From contig CANRHH010000001.1 in assembly GCA_947630375.1 (NCBI GenBank), positions 84,052-148,051 of the forward strand: a stretch of 64,000 bases of DNA. Direction: 5' to 3'. Below the pieces are notes generated by a model. That model did no database searches and was not told the DNA's origin. It saw nothing but the letters and a program-made list of their open reading frames with translations. Source of the stretch: an uncultured Oscillospiraceae bacterium. Lineage in GTDB: Bacteria; Bacillota; Clostridia; Oscillospirales; Oscillospiraceae. A program made the position numbers and the translations under genes. Positions 9,133 through 18,598 of the stretch are shown here, piece after piece (within the stretch, counting starts at the first letter, position 1; each line of letters starts with the position of its first letter).

Positions 9133-10404
9133 TCATCCCTCCAGCGCCGCCAGCGCCCGCGCGCCGATATCCCGGCGGCAGAAAGCGTTGTCAAAATGGA
9201 TCCGGTCCGCCAGGGCGTAGGCCCTGTCGATGGCCTCCGGCAGCGTCTCCGCCACGGCCACGGCCCCTAAGACCCGGCCGCCGGAGGTGAGCAGCCGGCC
9301 GTCTTTTTCGGCGGCCCCGGCGATGTAGATGTGCTCTCCCGGCCCGGTCTCGGGCAGGGTGATGGGGTAACCCTTTTCATAGTGCTGGGGGTAGCCCCGG
9401 GAGGCCAACACCACGCAGCAGGCGGACCGGCCGCTGAAGCGCACCTCCGTCCCGGAAAGCCGCCCCTGGGAGACCGCCAGCATGATCTCTAAGAGGCTGC
9501 TCTCCAGCAGGGGCAGCACCACCTGGGTCTCCGGGTCCCCGAAGCGGCAGTTGTATTCGATCACCTTGGGCCCCTCCGCCGTCAGCATCAGGCCGAAGTA
9601 CAGACAGCCCTTAAAGGGCCGGCCCTCGGCCTTCATGGCCCGGATCGTGGGCAGGAAGATCTCCTCCATGCAGCGCGCCGCCACCTGGGGGGTGTAGTAG
9701 GGGTTGGGGGCCACGGTGCCCATGCCGCCGGTGTTCAGCCCCCGGTCTCCATCCAGGGCCCGCTTGTGGTCCATGGAGGACACCATGGGGACAACGGTCT
9801 CCCCGTCGGTAAGAGCCAGGACCGAGATCTCCGGCCCGATAAGACACTCCTCGATCACCAGCTTCTCCCCGGCGGCGCCGAACTTGCCGCCCTCCATGCA
9901 GTCCCGCACGGCGGCCTGGGCCTCCTCCACCGTGGCCGCCACGGTGACGCCCTTGCCCAAAGCCAGGCCGTCGGCCTTGACGACGATGGGCGCGCCCTGC
10001 TCCTGCACATAGCGGAGGGCGGCGTCCGGCTCCGTGAAGGTCTCGAAGCGGGCGGTGGGGATGCCGTATTTCTTCATCAGCTCCTTGGCAAAGGCCTTGC
10101 TGCTCTCGATCAGCGCGGCGTTTTGCCGGGGACCGAAGCAGGGGATGCCGGCCGCCTCCAGGGCGTCCACCGCCCCCATGGCCAGGGAATCGTCCGGGGC
10201 CACCACGGCAAAGTCCACGGCCTTCTCTCTGGCAAAGGCCAGGATGCCCGGGATGTCCGTGGCGGCGATAGGGGCGCACACGGCGTCCCGCCCGATGCCC
10301 CCGTTGCCGGGCAGGGCATAGACAGTCTCCGCCCGGGGATCCTCCCGAAGCTTTTGAATGAGCGCGTGCTCGCGGCCTCCGCCGCCGACAACCAAGATCT
10401 TCAT
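9133..10404 (-). CDS. purD: phosphoribosylamine-glycine ligase (GARS)
   Basis: 423 residues starting MKILVVGGGGREHAL, the standard PurD N-terminus; an upstream in-frame ATG at 10425 has no ribosome site and was not used. It joins phosphoribosylamine and glycine with ATP to give GAR. The ATP-grasp fold shows GDRGLNTGGMG and FGDPETQ motifs. Full length for the family. It overlaps the longer purL reading frame by 4 bp, consistent with translational coupling. The gap upstream carries an AT-rich inverted repeat (10428-10523). Confidence 0.95.
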   Translation of the reverse strand: MKILVVGGGGREHALIQKLREDPRAETVYALPGNGGIGRDAVCAPIAATDIPGILAFAREKAVDFAVVAPDDSLAMGAVDALEAAGIPCFGPRQNAALIESSKAFAKELMKKYGIPTARFETFTEPDAALRYVQEQGAPIVVKADGLALGKGVTVAATVEEAQAAVRDCMEGGKFGAAGEKLVIEECLIGPEISVLALTDGETVVPMVSSMDHKRALDGDRGLNTGGMGTVAPNPYYTPQVAARCMEEIFLPTIRAMKAEGRPFKGCLYFGLMLTAEGPKVIEYNCRFGDPETQVVLPLLESSLLEIMLAVSQGRLSGTEVRFSGRSACCVVLASRGYPQHYEKGYPITLPETGPGEHIYIAGAAEKDGRLLTSGGRVLGAVAVAETLPEAIDRAYALADRIHFDNAFCRRDIGARALAALEG

Positions 10405-10427
10405 ATCTCTTAAATTACCTTTCATCT

Positions 10428-10523
10428 AATTAGGAATTAAGAATGAGGAATGAGGAATTATATATTTCTTTCCTGACCCTGTATCCATTAATTCCTAATT
10501 CTTAATTCCTCATTCCTAATTTA
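10428..10523. repeat. AT-rich imperfect inverted repeat inside the purine operon
   Basis: The left arm is built of permuted units TTAGGAATTAAGAAT and GAGGAATGAGGAATTA; the right arm carries the complementary units ATTCCTAATTCTTAATTCC and TCATTCCTAAT. The AT-rich block stands out against the GC-rich genes. In RNA it would form a long weak hairpin between the formyltransferase gene and purD. It resembles small dispersed intergenic repeats of Firmicutes; no second copy was found in this window. Confidence 0.7.
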
Positions 10524-10525
10524 CA

Positions 10526-11710
10526 TTAATGATGAAACAGCCTCATTCCGGTAAGCGCCATGACCATGTTCTGCCGGTCGCACTCGGCAATGACCAGGTC
10601 ATCCCGGATGGAGCCGCCGGGCTGGGCCACATAGGTCACGCCGCTGCGGGCGGCCCGGAGGATGTTGTCCGGGAAGGGGAAAAAGGCGTCGCTGCCCAGG
10701 GCCACGCCGGAGACGCTGTCCAGCCAGGCCCGCTTCTCCTCCGCCGTCAGGGGCCCGGGCCGCTCGGTGAAGCTCCGCTGCCAGACGCCCTCGGCGCAGA
10801 TGTCCTCCTCGTTGCCGTTGATATAGCTGTCCACGGCGTTGTCCCGGTCCGGCCGGCCCAGGCTGGGCAGGAAGGGCAGGGCGAGCACCTTGGGGTGCTG
10901 CCGCAGAAACCAGGTGTCCGCCTTGGTGCCGGCAAGCCTCGTGCAGTGGATGCGGCTCTGCTGGCCGGCGCCCACGCCGATGGCCTGGCCGTCCACCGCG
11001 TAGCAGACGGAGTTGGACTGGGTGTATTTCAGGGTGATCAGGGCCACGATCAAATCCCGCTTGGCGCTCTCGGGCAGGTCCTTGTTGGCGGTGACGATAT
11101 TCTCCAACAGCCAGGGGCCGATCTTGAACTCGTTGCGCCCCTGCTCGAAGGTGACGCCATAGACCTCTTTGGTCTCCCGGGGGGCCGGGACATAGGCCGG
11201 GTCGATCTGCACGATGTTATAGTTCCCTTTGCGCTTGGTTTTCAGGATCTCCAGGGCCTCCGGGCTGTAGCCCGGGGCAATGACCCCGTCGGACACCTCC
11301 CGCTGGATGAGCCGGGCGGTGACCTCGTCGCAGGGGCGGCTGAGAGCGGCCCAGTCCCCAAAGGAGCAGAGCCGGTCCGTGCCCCGGGCCCGGGCATAGG
11401 CGCAGGCCAGGGGGCTCCCGTCCAGGCCTGGCACGTCGTCCACAAAATACATCTTCTTCAGGGCCTGGCTCAAGGGCAGGCCCACGGCCCCCGAGGTGGG
11501 GGACACGTGCTTGAAGGAGGCGGCGGCGGGCAGGCTCAGGGCCTCTTCCAGCTCCTTCACCAGCTGCCAGGCGTTCAAAGCGTCCAGAAAGTTGATATAG
11601 CCGGGCTTGCCGTTCAAAACGGTCACCGGCAGGTCGCTGCCGTCGCGCATGAAAAGGCGGGCGGGCTTCTGATTGGGGTTGCAGCCGTATTTCAGCTCCA
11701 GTTCGTTCAT
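10526..11710 (-). CDS. purH: stand-alone AICAR formyltransferase (PurH C-domain only)
   Basis: 394 residues, starting [17 protein letters not shown], which matches the formyltransferase half of PurH; there is no N-terminal MGS-like IMP cyclohydrolase domain. It transfers a formyl group from 10-formyl-THF to AICAR. Visible motifs are [13 protein letters not shown] with the catalytic Lys-His and the C-terminal [14 protein letters not shown]. The missing cyclization is supplied by the PurO-like gene at 13171. The ORF lies 13 bp downstream of purB, in the operon. Gene symbol used in the sense of the domain only. Confidence 0.9.
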   Translation of the reverse strand: MNELELKYGCNPNQKPARLFMRDGSDLPVTVLNGKPGYINFLDALNAWQLVKELEEALSLPAAASFKHVSPTSGAVGLPLSQALKKMYFVDDVPGLDGSPLACAYARARGTDRLCSFGDWAALSRPCDEVTARLIQREVSDGVIAPGYSPEALEILKTKRKGNYNIVQIDPAYVPAPRETKEVYGVTFEQGRNEFKIGPWLLENIVTANKDLPESAKRDLIVALITLKYTQSNSVCYAVDGQAIGVGAGQQSRIHCTRLAGTKADTWFLRQHPKVLALPFLPSLGRPDRDNAVDSYINGNEEDICAEGVWQRSFTERPGPLTAEEKRAWLDSVSGVALGSDAFFPFPDNILRAARSGVTYVAQPGGSIRDDLVIAECDRQNMVMALTGMRLFHH

Positions 11711-11723
11711 GGCGTCCTCCTTT

Positions 11724-13160
11724 TTATACGTTCAGTTCCGCGTGGATCTCTTCATCCGGGTAGCGGGCAAGCAGGGGCTCGATCTCGGTCCGGATAAACT
11801 CCGTGACCTGGCTGGGGGCCCGGCCTACATAGAGCGCCGGGGCCATCTGCTTTTCGATCTCCTCCCGGCTCAGGGGGAAACGGGGGTCGGCCAGGATGCG
11901 CTCGATCAGATCATTGGCCCCGCCCTCCAATTTCACCTTCCGGGCGGCGGCGTGGGAGTGCTCCCGCAGGGCTTCGTGGAGCTCCTGCCGGTTGCCGCCC
12001 CGCTTGACCGCCTCCATTAAAATGTTCTCGGTGGCCATAAAGGGCAGCTTCTCCAGCACCCGGCGGCGGACCACCCGGTCATAGACCACCAGGTTTGCTG
12101 TGATGTTGATATAGATCTCCAAAATCGCGTCCACCGCCAGGAAGGCCTCGGACACGGCCAGGCGCTTGTTGGCGCTGTCGTCCAGGGTCCGCTCGAACCA
12201 CTGGGTGGCGGCGGTCATGGCCGGGTTCACCGCGTCCTGGATGACATACCGGGCCAGGGCGCAGATGCGCTCGGAGCGCATGGGGTTTCGCTTATAGGGC
12301 ATGGCAGAGGAGCCGATCTGGTTCTTTTCAAAGGGCTCCTCCAGCTCCTCGAAGGACTGGAGCAGCCGCAGGTCCGTGGCAAATTTGCAGGCGGACTGGG
12401 CAAAGCCGGACAGGACCGAGAGGAAATAGGCGTCGGTCTTGCGGGAGTAGGTCTGGCCGGAGACGGCCACGCACTTTTCAAAGCCCATCTGCTCCGCCAC
12501 CAGCTTCTCCAGGGTCTTGACCTTCTCCTCGTCCCCGTCAAAGAGCTCCATAAAGCTGGCCTGGGTGCCGGTGGTGCCCTTGGCGCCCCGCAGGCGCAGG
12601 GCGGAGAGCTGGTACTCCAAGTTCTCCATGTCCATCACCAGCTCGTTCATCCACAGGGTGGCCCGCTTGCCCACGGTGGTCAGCTGGGCGGGCTGGAGAT
12701 GGGTGTAGGCCAGGCAGGGCAGGTCCTTATACTGCTCCGCGAAAGCGGACAGGTTTCTCAGCACCTGGGCCGCCTTTTTCAGCACCAGCTTTGAGGCGTC
12801 CCGGAGGATGAGCAGGTCCGTGTTGTCCCCCACATAGCAGGAGGTGGCCCCTAAGTGCAAAATGCCCTCCGCCTCCGGGCACTGCTGCCCGTAGGCGTAG
12901 ACATGGCTCATCACGTCGTGCCGGACCTGTTTTTCCCGGGCCTCGGCCACGTCGTAGTTGATGTCCTCCGCGTGCTCCTCCAGCTGGGCGATCTGGGCCT
13001 CCGTGATGGGCAGGCCCAGCTGCCGCTCGGCCTTGGCCAGGGCGATCCAGAGCCGCCGCCAGGTGCGGAATTTGTGGTTGTCAGAAAAAAGGTACTGCAT
13101 CTCCCGGCTGGCATAGCGGGTGGACAGAGGGGAGATATATCCGTCGCGGTCTCGTTCCAT
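11724..13160 (-). CDS. purB: adenylosuccinate lyase
   Basis: 478 residues of the fumarase/aspartase superfamily. It removes fumarate from SAICAR and from adenylosuccinate. The signature loop reads GSSAMPYKRNPMRSE, with the catalytic serine, and TSCYVGDNTD and AYTHLQPAQLT contain the expected His. An AAGGAGG ribosome site lies 6-7 bases before the ATG. It sits between purO and the AICAR formyltransferase gene, so the last steps of IMP synthesis are clustered. Confidence 0.95.
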   Translation of the reverse strand: MERDRDGYISPLSTRYASREMQYLFSDNHKFRTWRRLWIALAKAERQLGLPITEAQIAQLEEHAEDINYDVAEAREKQVRHDVMSHVYAYGQQCPEAEGILHLGATSCYVGDNTDLLILRDASKLVLKKAAQVLRNLSAFAEQYKDLPCLAYTHLQPAQLTTVGKRATLWMNELVMDMENLEYQLSALRLRGAKGTTGTQASFMELFDGDEEKVKTLEKLVAEQMGFEKCVAVSGQTYSRKTDAYFLSVLSGFAQSACKFATDLRLLQSFEELEEPFEKNQIGSSAMPYKRNPMRSERICALARYVIQDAVNPAMTAATQWFERTLDDSANKRLAVSEAFLAVDAILEIYINITANLVVYDRVVRRRVLEKLPFMATENILMEAVKRGGNRQELHEALREHSHAAARKVKLEGGANDLIERILADPRFPLSREEIEKQMAPALYVGRAPSQVTEFIRTEIEPLLARYPDEEIHAELNV

Positions 13161-13170
13161 GGCGGCCTCC

Positions 13171-13878
13171 TTATTTGTTTTTGTTGAGGAGCACCGTGTC
13201 CCGCTCCCCGGTCCGCAGATCCAGCATCTGCACGAAGAGGGACACTTTGTTGTCCTCGTTCAGGCTCTCCCACAGCTCCTCCGCCCAGCTTCGGGCGTTC
13301 GGCGCGGTCAGGGCCACGGGCTTCGGCTCTCCCCGGAAGGAGGGCAGGGGCTCCCCGTCCCCCTCATAGGTGGAGAGGAAGTGGCCCAGGCCGGCCTGGG
13401 GGGCCTCGTACTCATAAAAATACCGGCAGCAGCAGGCGCTGTCCCCCTCCAGGCTCTTGAGAATGGAGAGGCGGTAACTCCCGTCGGGGGCCGCCAGGCC
13501 GGAGATGCGGGGGGTCCAGTTGGGTCCGTCCGGCTCAAAGCAGCGGGTCCGCAGGGCGCTTTCAAAGCTGCCGCCGGAGAGCAGCGCGTCCCGGATCGTG
13601 TCCGTCTGGTCCCCGTTGGTGACGACAGTGGTCCCGTCCGGCAGGATCCGGACCGGGTGGTAGATGATCAGAGAGGGGTCGGTCATCCTGCTCTCGTCAA
13701 AGGCTTTGGTCCGGATGCCGTCCGGCGTCGCCTCAAAGACCCGGTTCCGGCTGTTGACGCTGCGCCCCATGATGAAATAGGCCACGGCGGTCTTCGCTCC
13801 GTCCCCGCTGCGGCCCAGGACGATGCCCCGGCCGGGATAGGGATTGCCCTTCAAAAGGGCGCTGAGATCGTAGGTCAT
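13171..13878 (-). CDS. purO: IMP cyclohydrolase, archaeal PurO type
   Basis: 235 residues from the ATG at 13878 (GGAGGG 8 bases upstream); the longer open frame has no start support. The sequence [22 protein letters not shown] and the YFIMGRSVNSRNR and NGDQTDT motifs match the PurO-like IMP cyclohydrolase family first known in archaea, unrelated to the PurH N-domain. It closes FAICAR to IMP. The start overlaps the purN stop by 4 bp, so it is coupled to purN. With the stand-alone formyltransferase it replaces bifunctional PurH. Confidence 0.85.
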   Translation of the reverse strand: MTYDLSALLKGNPYPGRGIVLGRSGDGAKTAVAYFIMGRSVNSRNRVFEATPDGIRTKAFDESRMTDPSLIIYHPVRILPDGTTVVTNGDQTDTIRDALLSGGSFESALRTRCFEPDGPNWTPRISGLAAPDGSYRLSILKSLEGDSACCCRYFYEYEAPQAGLGHFLSTYEGDGEPLPSFRGEPKPVALTAPNARSWAEELWESLNEDNKVSLFVQMLDLRTGERDTVLLNKNK

Positions 13879-14525
13879 GGTTCTTTCCCTCCGTCGTCTA
13901 TCGTTACAAGGCGGCCTTCCACATGCAGCCGCCCCTGGCAGAACAGGGCCACCGCCCTGGGCAGGAGCTTCCACTCCGCCTGCTCCATCACCCGGCGCTG
14001 CAGCAGCTCCGGCGTGTCCCCCGGCAGCACCTCCACCGCCTTTTGCAGCACCACCGGGCCGCCGTCCGGCTCCTCGGTGACAAAGTGGACCGTGGCCCCG
14101 GTGACCTTCACCCCGTAGGCCAGGGCCCTCTCATGGACGCGGAGCCCATAGGCCCCCGCGCCGCAGAAGGAGGGGATCAGGGCCGGATGGACGTTCAAAA
14201 TGGCGTTGGGGTAGGCGGAGACGATCTCCTCCGTGAGGATGTGCATAAATCCGGCCAGCACCACCAGCCGGATGTCCAGCCGGCGCAGCAGCTCCGTCAA
14301 GGCATGGGTATAAGCGGCGCTGTCCGGATAGTCTCTCCGGGGCAGTACATGGGCGGGGATCCCCGCCCCGGCGGCCCGCTGAAGGGCATAGGCGTCGGAC
14401 CGGGAGGCGATGACGGCGGCCAGTTCCCCGCCGCCCAGCTCGCCCAGGTCTCTCGCGTCGATCAGGGCCTGGAGATTGGTCCCCCCGCCGGAGACCAGCA
14501 CGGCAATCCGGCAGGGCTTCAGCAC
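13875..14525 (-). CDS. purN: phosphoribosylglycinamide formyltransferase
   Basis: 216 residues from a GTG start, preceded by AAGG at 7 bases. It transfers formyl from 10-formyl-THF to GAR. N-terminal [15 protein letters not shown], the Asn-His pair in [14 protein letters not shown], and the [13 protein letters not shown] motif with the catalytic Asp are present. It overlaps the end of purM by 7 bp and the purO start by 4 bp, both signs of translational coupling. Confidence 0.95.
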   Translation of the reverse strand: MLKPCRIAVLVSGGGTNLQALIDARDLGELGGGELAAVIASRSDAYALQRAAGAGIPAHVLPRRDYPDSAAYTHALTELLRRLDIRLVVLAGFMHILTEEIVSAYPNAILNVHPALIPSFCGAGAYGLRVHERALAYGVKVTGATVHFVTEEPDGGPVVLQKAVEVLPGDTPELLQRRVMEQAEWKLLPRAVALFCQGRLHVEGRLVTIDDGGKEP

Positions 14526-15559
14526 AGCAGCACCTTATCCTCTCCGGAGACGATCTCGCCCATCACATAGGCGGCCTCCCCGTTGGCCCGGAGCAGCTCC
14601 AGCGCCCGGTCCGCGTCCTCTTTGGACACCACTACACTCATGCCCACGCCCATATTGAAGGTGTTGAACATGTCCCGCTCCGGGATGTCCCCGGCCCGGG
14701 CGATCAGGTCAAAGAGGGGCGGGGTCCGGAGGGCGGCTTTGTCGATCTTGGCGCAGAGCCCGTCGGGGATGCTGCGGGGGATATTCTCATAAAAGCCGCC
14801 GCCGGTGATGTGGGAAATGCCCTTGACCTGTACCTGGTCCAGGAGGGCCAGCACAGGCTTTACATAGATCTTCGTAGGCTCCAGCAGGGCCTCGCCTAAG
14901 CTCCGGCCCTCTAAAGCCTCCAAGGGGCTGCGCAGGTCGGCCCGCTCCACATCGAAGACCCGGCGCACCAGAGAGAAGCCGTTGGAGTGGACCCCGCTGG
15001 AGGGCAGGGCCAGCACCGCGTCGCCGGGGGTCATGGTCCGGTTGTCCAGAATTTTGCTCTTGTCCACGATGCCCACGGCAAAACCCGCTAAATCATATTC
15101 ATCCGCCGGGTAAAAGCCGGGCATCTCGGCGGTCTCCCCGCCGATCAGGGCCGCCCCGGCCCGGACGCAGCCCTCCGCCACGCCGGAGACCACGGCGGCG
15201 ATCCGCTCCGGGATGTTCTTGCCGCAGGCGATATAGTCCAGGAAAAACAGGGGCGTGGCGCCGCAGCAGATGATATCGTTGACGCACATGGCCACACAGT
15301 CGATGCCCACCGTGTCGTGCTTGTCCAGCAGGAAGGCCAGCTTCAGCTTGGTGCCCACCCCATCGGTGCCGGAGACCAGGCAGGGCTGGCTCATGCCGCT
15401 CAGGTCCGGCGCGAACAGGCCGCCGAAGCCCCCGATATCGGAGATCACGCCGGGGGTCAGGGTGCGCTGCACGTGCCGCTTCATCAGCTCCACCGCCTTA
15501 TACCCGGCGGTGATATCCACGCCGGCGGCGGCGTAGGAGGCAGAGGTACTCTCGCTCAT
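14519..15559 (-). CDS. purM: phosphoribosylformylglycinamidine cyclo-ligase (AIR synthetase)
   Basis: 346 residues, usual length. It forms AIR from FGAM with ATP. Motifs [24 protein letters not shown] and the C-terminal GVGMSVVV are typical of PurM. It is 61 bp downstream of purF and overlaps purN. The ribosome site is weak (GCGAG about 8 bases upstream). Confidence 0.95.
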   Translation of the reverse strand: MSESTSASYAAAGVDITAGYKAVELMKRHVQRTLTPGVISDIGGFGGLFAPDLSGMSQPCLVSGTDGVGTKLKLAFLLDKHDTVGIDCVAMCVNDIICCGATPLFFLDYIACGKNIPERIAAVVSGVAEGCVRAGAALIGGETAEMPGFYPADEYDLAGFAVGIVDKSKILDNRTMTPGDAVLALPSSGVHSNGFSLVRRVFDVERADLRSPLEALEGRSLGEALLEPTKIYVKPVLALLDQVQVKGISHITGGGFYENIPRSIPDGLCAKIDKAALRTPPLFDLIARAGDIPERDMFNTFNMGVGMSVVVSKEDADRALELLRANGEAAYVMGEIVSGEDKVLLC

Positions 15560-15620
15560 GTGTCGATCTCGCTTTCAAATCAGTATTTTCCCGGCTGTTT
15601 CGGGAAGGTCCCCACCGCTC

Positions 15621-17045
15621 TTATTCTTTTCCGTTCCAGCAGTATGTGCAGATCTTCTCCCGGTCGATGCCGATGGCCTCCAGCAGGCCGTCCAGGGACT
15701 GGTAGCCCAGGGAGTCAAAGCCCAGGCTCTCCCGGATGGATTTCAGCAGGCACTGGCCCCGCTGGGTGTGAACGTCCGCGTATTCGTCCAGGTGCCGCTG
15801 GCCCTCGGCCCCCTCCAGCTCCTGGACCGTCTTGCGGGCGATGAGCTCCATGGCAGAGTTGCTGCGGGAGAAGTTCAGAAACTTACAGCCGTACATAATG
15901 GGCGGGCAGGCGGAGCGCATATGGACCTCTTTGGCGCCGCTGGCGTACAGAAATTCCACCGTCTCCCGCAGCTGGGTGCCCCGGACGATGGAGTCGTCCA
16001 CGAACAGCAGCTTTTTGCCCTGGATCAGCTCCGGCACCGGGATCTGCTTCATCTTGGCCACCTGGTTGCGGACCTCCTGGTTTTCCGGCATAAAGGACCG
16101 GGGCCAGGTGGGGGTATATTTCACGAAGGGCCGGGCAAAGGGCTTGCCGCTCTCGTTGGCATAGCCGATGGCGTGGGGCACGCCGGAATCCGGCACCCCG
16201 GCCACGTAGTCCACATCCGGCAGACTCCCCCGTTTTGCCTCGTCCCGGGCCATGATGCGGCCGTTCCGGTTGCGCATGACCTCCACATTGATCCCCTCAT
16301 AGTTGGAGTTGGGGTAGCCGTAGTAGGTCCAGAGGAAGGCGCAGATCTTCATGTCCTTCCCCGCCGGGGACAGCACCTCCATCCCCTCCGCCGTGAGCCT
16401 GACGATCTCCCGGGGCCCCAGGCTGTAGGCGTCCTCATAGCCCAGCTTGTGGTAGGCAAAGGACTCGAAGGACACGCAGGTCCCCTCCGCCTTCTGCCCC
16501 ACCAGCACCGGCAGACGGCCCAGCCGGTCCCGGGCCGCGATGATCTCCCCCTGTTCGGTGAGGATCAGCAGGGTCAGGGAGCCGTCGATCAGCTCCTGGG
16601 CCCGGAGGATCCCCTCCACTAAGGTCTCCCCCTGGTTGATCAGGGCGGCCACCAGCTCGGTGGCGTTGACCTTGCCGGAGCTCATGGCCATAAAGTGGTT
16701 GCCCCCCTGGGCGAAATGCCGCTGCACCAGCTCGTCGGCGTTGTTGATGATGCCCACGGTGGTGATGCCATAGACCCCTAAATGGGAGCGGACCAGCAGA
16801 GGCTGCGGGTCCGTATCGCTGATGCAGCCGATGCCGGAGCAGCCGTGAAAGTCCTGGATGTCCCGCTCAAATTTGGTGCGGAAGGGGGTGTTCTCGATGG
16901 AGTGGATCTGCCGCTGGAACCCGCTGTTCCGGTCGTGGATGATCATGCCGCCCCGGCGGGTCCCCAGATGGGAGTGATAGTCTACGCCGAAAAAGATATC
17001 CAGCGTTACGTCCTGCTTGGAGACAGCGCCAAAAAATCCTCCCAT
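15621..17045 (-). CDS. purF: amidophosphoribosyltransferase, variant without N-terminal Cys
   Basis: 474 residues. The phosphoribosyltransferase half has the PRPP loop LLFVDDSIVRGTQ. The four Cys of the B. subtilis-type Fe-S cluster appear conserved (KICAFLW, MYGCKF, CTYCW). The N-terminal glutaminase half begins MGGFFGAVS: the Cys that must follow Met for glutamine hydrolysis is Gly, and an in-frame stop (of purC) 3 bases upstream rules out a longer start. I recall this MGGFFG variant from other Clostridia, so it is unlikely to be a sequencing error. It starts 3 bp after purC ends. How it obtains nitrogen is uncertain. Confidence 0.9.
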   Translation of the reverse strand: MGGFFGAVSKQDVTLDIFFGVDYHSHLGTRRGGMIIHDRNSGFQRQIHSIENTPFRTKFERDIQDFHGCSGIGCISDTDPQPLLVRSHLGVYGITTVGIINNADELVQRHFAQGGNHFMAMSSGKVNATELVAALINQGETLVEGILRAQELIDGSLTLLILTEQGEIIAARDRLGRLPVLVGQKAEGTCVSFESFAYHKLGYEDAYSLGPREIVRLTAEGMEVLSPAGKDMKICAFLWTYYGYPNSNYEGINVEVMRNRNGRIMARDEAKRGSLPDVDYVAGVPDSGVPHAIGYANESGKPFARPFVKYTPTWPRSFMPENQEVRNQVAKMKQIPVPELIQGKKLLFVDDSIVRGTQLRETVEFLYASGAKEVHMRSACPPIMYGCKFLNFSRSNSAMELIARKTVQELEGAEGQRHLDEYADVHTQRGQCLLKSIRESLGFDSLGYQSLDGLLEAIGIDREKICTYCWNGKE

Positions 17046-17048
17046 GCC

Positions 17049-17759
17049 TTACTCTCCGAACACCCGGCGCATCATCTCCTGATACGCCTCCTCCACGTTG
17101 CCCAGATCCCGGCGGAACCGGTCCTTGTCCAGCTTCTCGCCGGTCTTGGCGTCCCAGAAGCGGCAGGTGTCGGGGCTGATCTCGTCAGCCAGCACAAGGC
17201 TGCCGTCGGGCAGGCGGCCGAACTCTAACTTGAAGTCGATCAGGCGCACGCCGCAGGAGGCGAAGAAAGCCTTCAGCTCCTCGTTGACCTTCAGGGCCAT
17301 GGCCTTGATGCAGGCGATCTCCTCCTTGGTGGCCAGCTTCAGGGCCAAGGCGTGGGAGGTGTTGAGCAGGGGGTCGTGCAGCTCGTCGTTTTTATAGGAG
17401 AACTCGAAGGTGGGCTCATCAAAGACGATGCCCTCCTCCACCCCGTAGCGCTTGGCGAAGGAGCCGGCGGAAACGTTGCGCACGATGACCTCCAAAGGCA
17501 CGATCTGCACCTTCTTCACCAGGGTCTCCCGGTCGTTGAGCTCCTCCACGAAGTGGGTGGGGACGCCGGCCTCGGCCAGCCTCTTCATCAGAAAGTTGCT
17601 CATGCGGTTGTTCACCGCGCCCTTGCCCCGGATGGTGCCCTTCTTGGTGCCGTCAAAGGCGGTGGCGTCGTCCTTATAGGAGACGATCACCAGGTTCGGA
17701 TCCTCGGTGGCATAGACCTTCTTGGCCTTGCCCTCATAAAGCTGTACGGTTTTTTCCAC
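17049..17759 (-). CDS. purC: SAICAR synthetase
   Basis: 236 residues from a GTG start with GGGAGG 8 bases upstream. It condenses CAIR with aspartate using ATP. The [10 protein letters not shown]-terminus, the [13 protein letters not shown] stretch and the [16 protein letters not shown] signature are present. The stop lies 3 bp before purF, so the two are tightly coupled; purE is 22 bp upstream. Confidence 0.97.
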   Translation of the reverse strand: MEKTVQLYEGKAKKVYATEDPNLVIVSYKDDATAFDGTKKGTIRGKGAVNNRMSNFLMKRLAEAGVPTHFVEELNDRETLVKKVQIVPLEVIVRNVSAGSFAKRYGVEEGIVFDEPTFEFSYKNDELHDPLLNTSHALALKLATKEEIACIKAMALKVNEELKAFFASCGVRLIDFKLEFGRLPDGSLVLADEISPDTCRFWDAKTGEKLDKDRFRRDLGNVEEAYQEMMRRVFGE

Positions 17760-17781
17760 GGTTTTTTCCTCCCTTATGCTC

Positions 17782-18273
17782 TCAGTGTACCGTCTCTTGC
17801 AGCGCCGCGTCCGCGGCCAGGGCCTTCTGCCGGTCGGCCTCCCGGCGCGCCGCCAATTTTTCCGCCAGGGCTTCGTCCTCCACGGCCAGGATCTCCACCG
17901 CCAGCAGGGCGGCGTTGGCGGCGCCGTCGATCCCCACGGTGGCCACGGGGATGCCCGAGGGCATCTGCACCGTAGACAGCAGCGCGTCCATCCCGTCCAG
18001 GCTCCCGGCCTTGATGGGGATGCCGATGACGGGCAGGGTGGTAGCGGCGGCCAGGGCCCCGGCCAGGTGGGCCGCCATCCCGGCGGCGGCGATCAGCACC
18101 CCGTAGCCCGCCTCCCGGGCGGAGGCAGCAAACTGCCGGGCCTCCAGCGGCGTCCGGTGGGCAGAAAAAACATGGGCCTGGGCAGGCACGCCAAACGCGG
18201 CCAATGTGTCCAGGGCCTTTTGCACGGTGGGCAGGTCGTTGGCGCTGCCCATGACGACGGCGACTTTCTTCAT
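17782..18273 (-). CDS. purE: N5-CAIR mutase / AIR carboxylase
   Basis: 163 residues from the ATG at 18273 (AAAGGA 6 bases upstream); the longer frame is not supported. The [15 protein letters not shown] start, SAHRTP and [14 protein letters not shown] motifs are those of PurE. It is the first gene of the operon, just downstream of the ZTP riboswitch. No purK is in the window, so it may act as a class II enzyme using CO2 directly or with a PurK encoded elsewhere. Confidence 0.93.
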   Translation of the reverse strand: MKKVAVVMGSANDLPTVQKALDTLAAFGVPAQAHVFSAHRTPLEARQFAASAREAGYGVLIAAAGMAAHLAGALAAATTLPVIGIPIKAGSLDGMDALLSTVQMPSGIPVATVGIDGAANAALLAVEILAVEDEALAEKLAARREADRQKALAADAALQETVH

Positions 18274-18329
18274 AACAAGTCCTTTCCTTGTCTCATGATT
18301 TTCTTCCGGCCTGAGTTTCCGCAAAAATT

Positions 18330-18360
18330 TTTATAAAATGAAAAATGGGCGCGCCCATCC
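18330..18360 (-). terminator. riboswitch expression-platform terminator (candidate)
   Basis: On the minus strand the palindrome ATGGGCGCGCCCAT (18345-18358) is followed by TTTTTCATTTT. It lies between the ZTP riboswitch core and purE and could be the ligand-controlled intrinsic terminator, although the stem is short. Confidence 0.5.
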
Positions 18361-18374
18361 CGCGTTGGCGGAAA

Positions 18375-18474
18375 AGGCTGCCCAGACGGCCGGCAGGGGG
18401 CGCTGTCCAAAGCGCCGCCCTCGACCCCGTCCGTTCCCTTGTGGTGCTCCACGTCTTCCGTCAGTTGCGGATGG
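18375..18474 (-). ncRNA. ZTP (pfl) riboswitch
   Basis: The minus strand carries the conserved blocks of the pfl motif in the right order: CAACTGACGG, a GTGGAGCACCAC hairpin followed by AAGGGAACGG, a variable insert hairpin (GGCGCTTTGGACAGCGCC), and the 3' block GCCGTCTGGGCAG. This RNA senses ZTP/ZMP, an alarm signal for shortage of 10-formyl-THF, and turns on purine and folate genes. It sits about 100 bases upstream of purE, with a promoter just above and a possible terminator below, so it should control the whole purine operon. Confidence 0.85.
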
Positions 18475-18495
18475 GGATCATCTCATTTCGCTGAT

Positions 18496-18524
18496 AGCCT
18501 ATCATTTTCCAGGGAAATAAGCAA
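18496..18524 (-). promoter_or_regulatory. candidate promoter of the purine operon
   Basis: Minus strand TTGCTT, 17-base spacer, TAGGCT with a TG one base before it (extended -10). The start point would fall about 15-20 bases before the ZTP riboswitch. Confidence 0.5.
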
Positions 18525-18598
18525 GATGGAAAATTGTATGAATCGCGTCAGGTTTTCCAACTAAAATTTGATAAATCATCTGTTTTTCAGCTCCTCTC

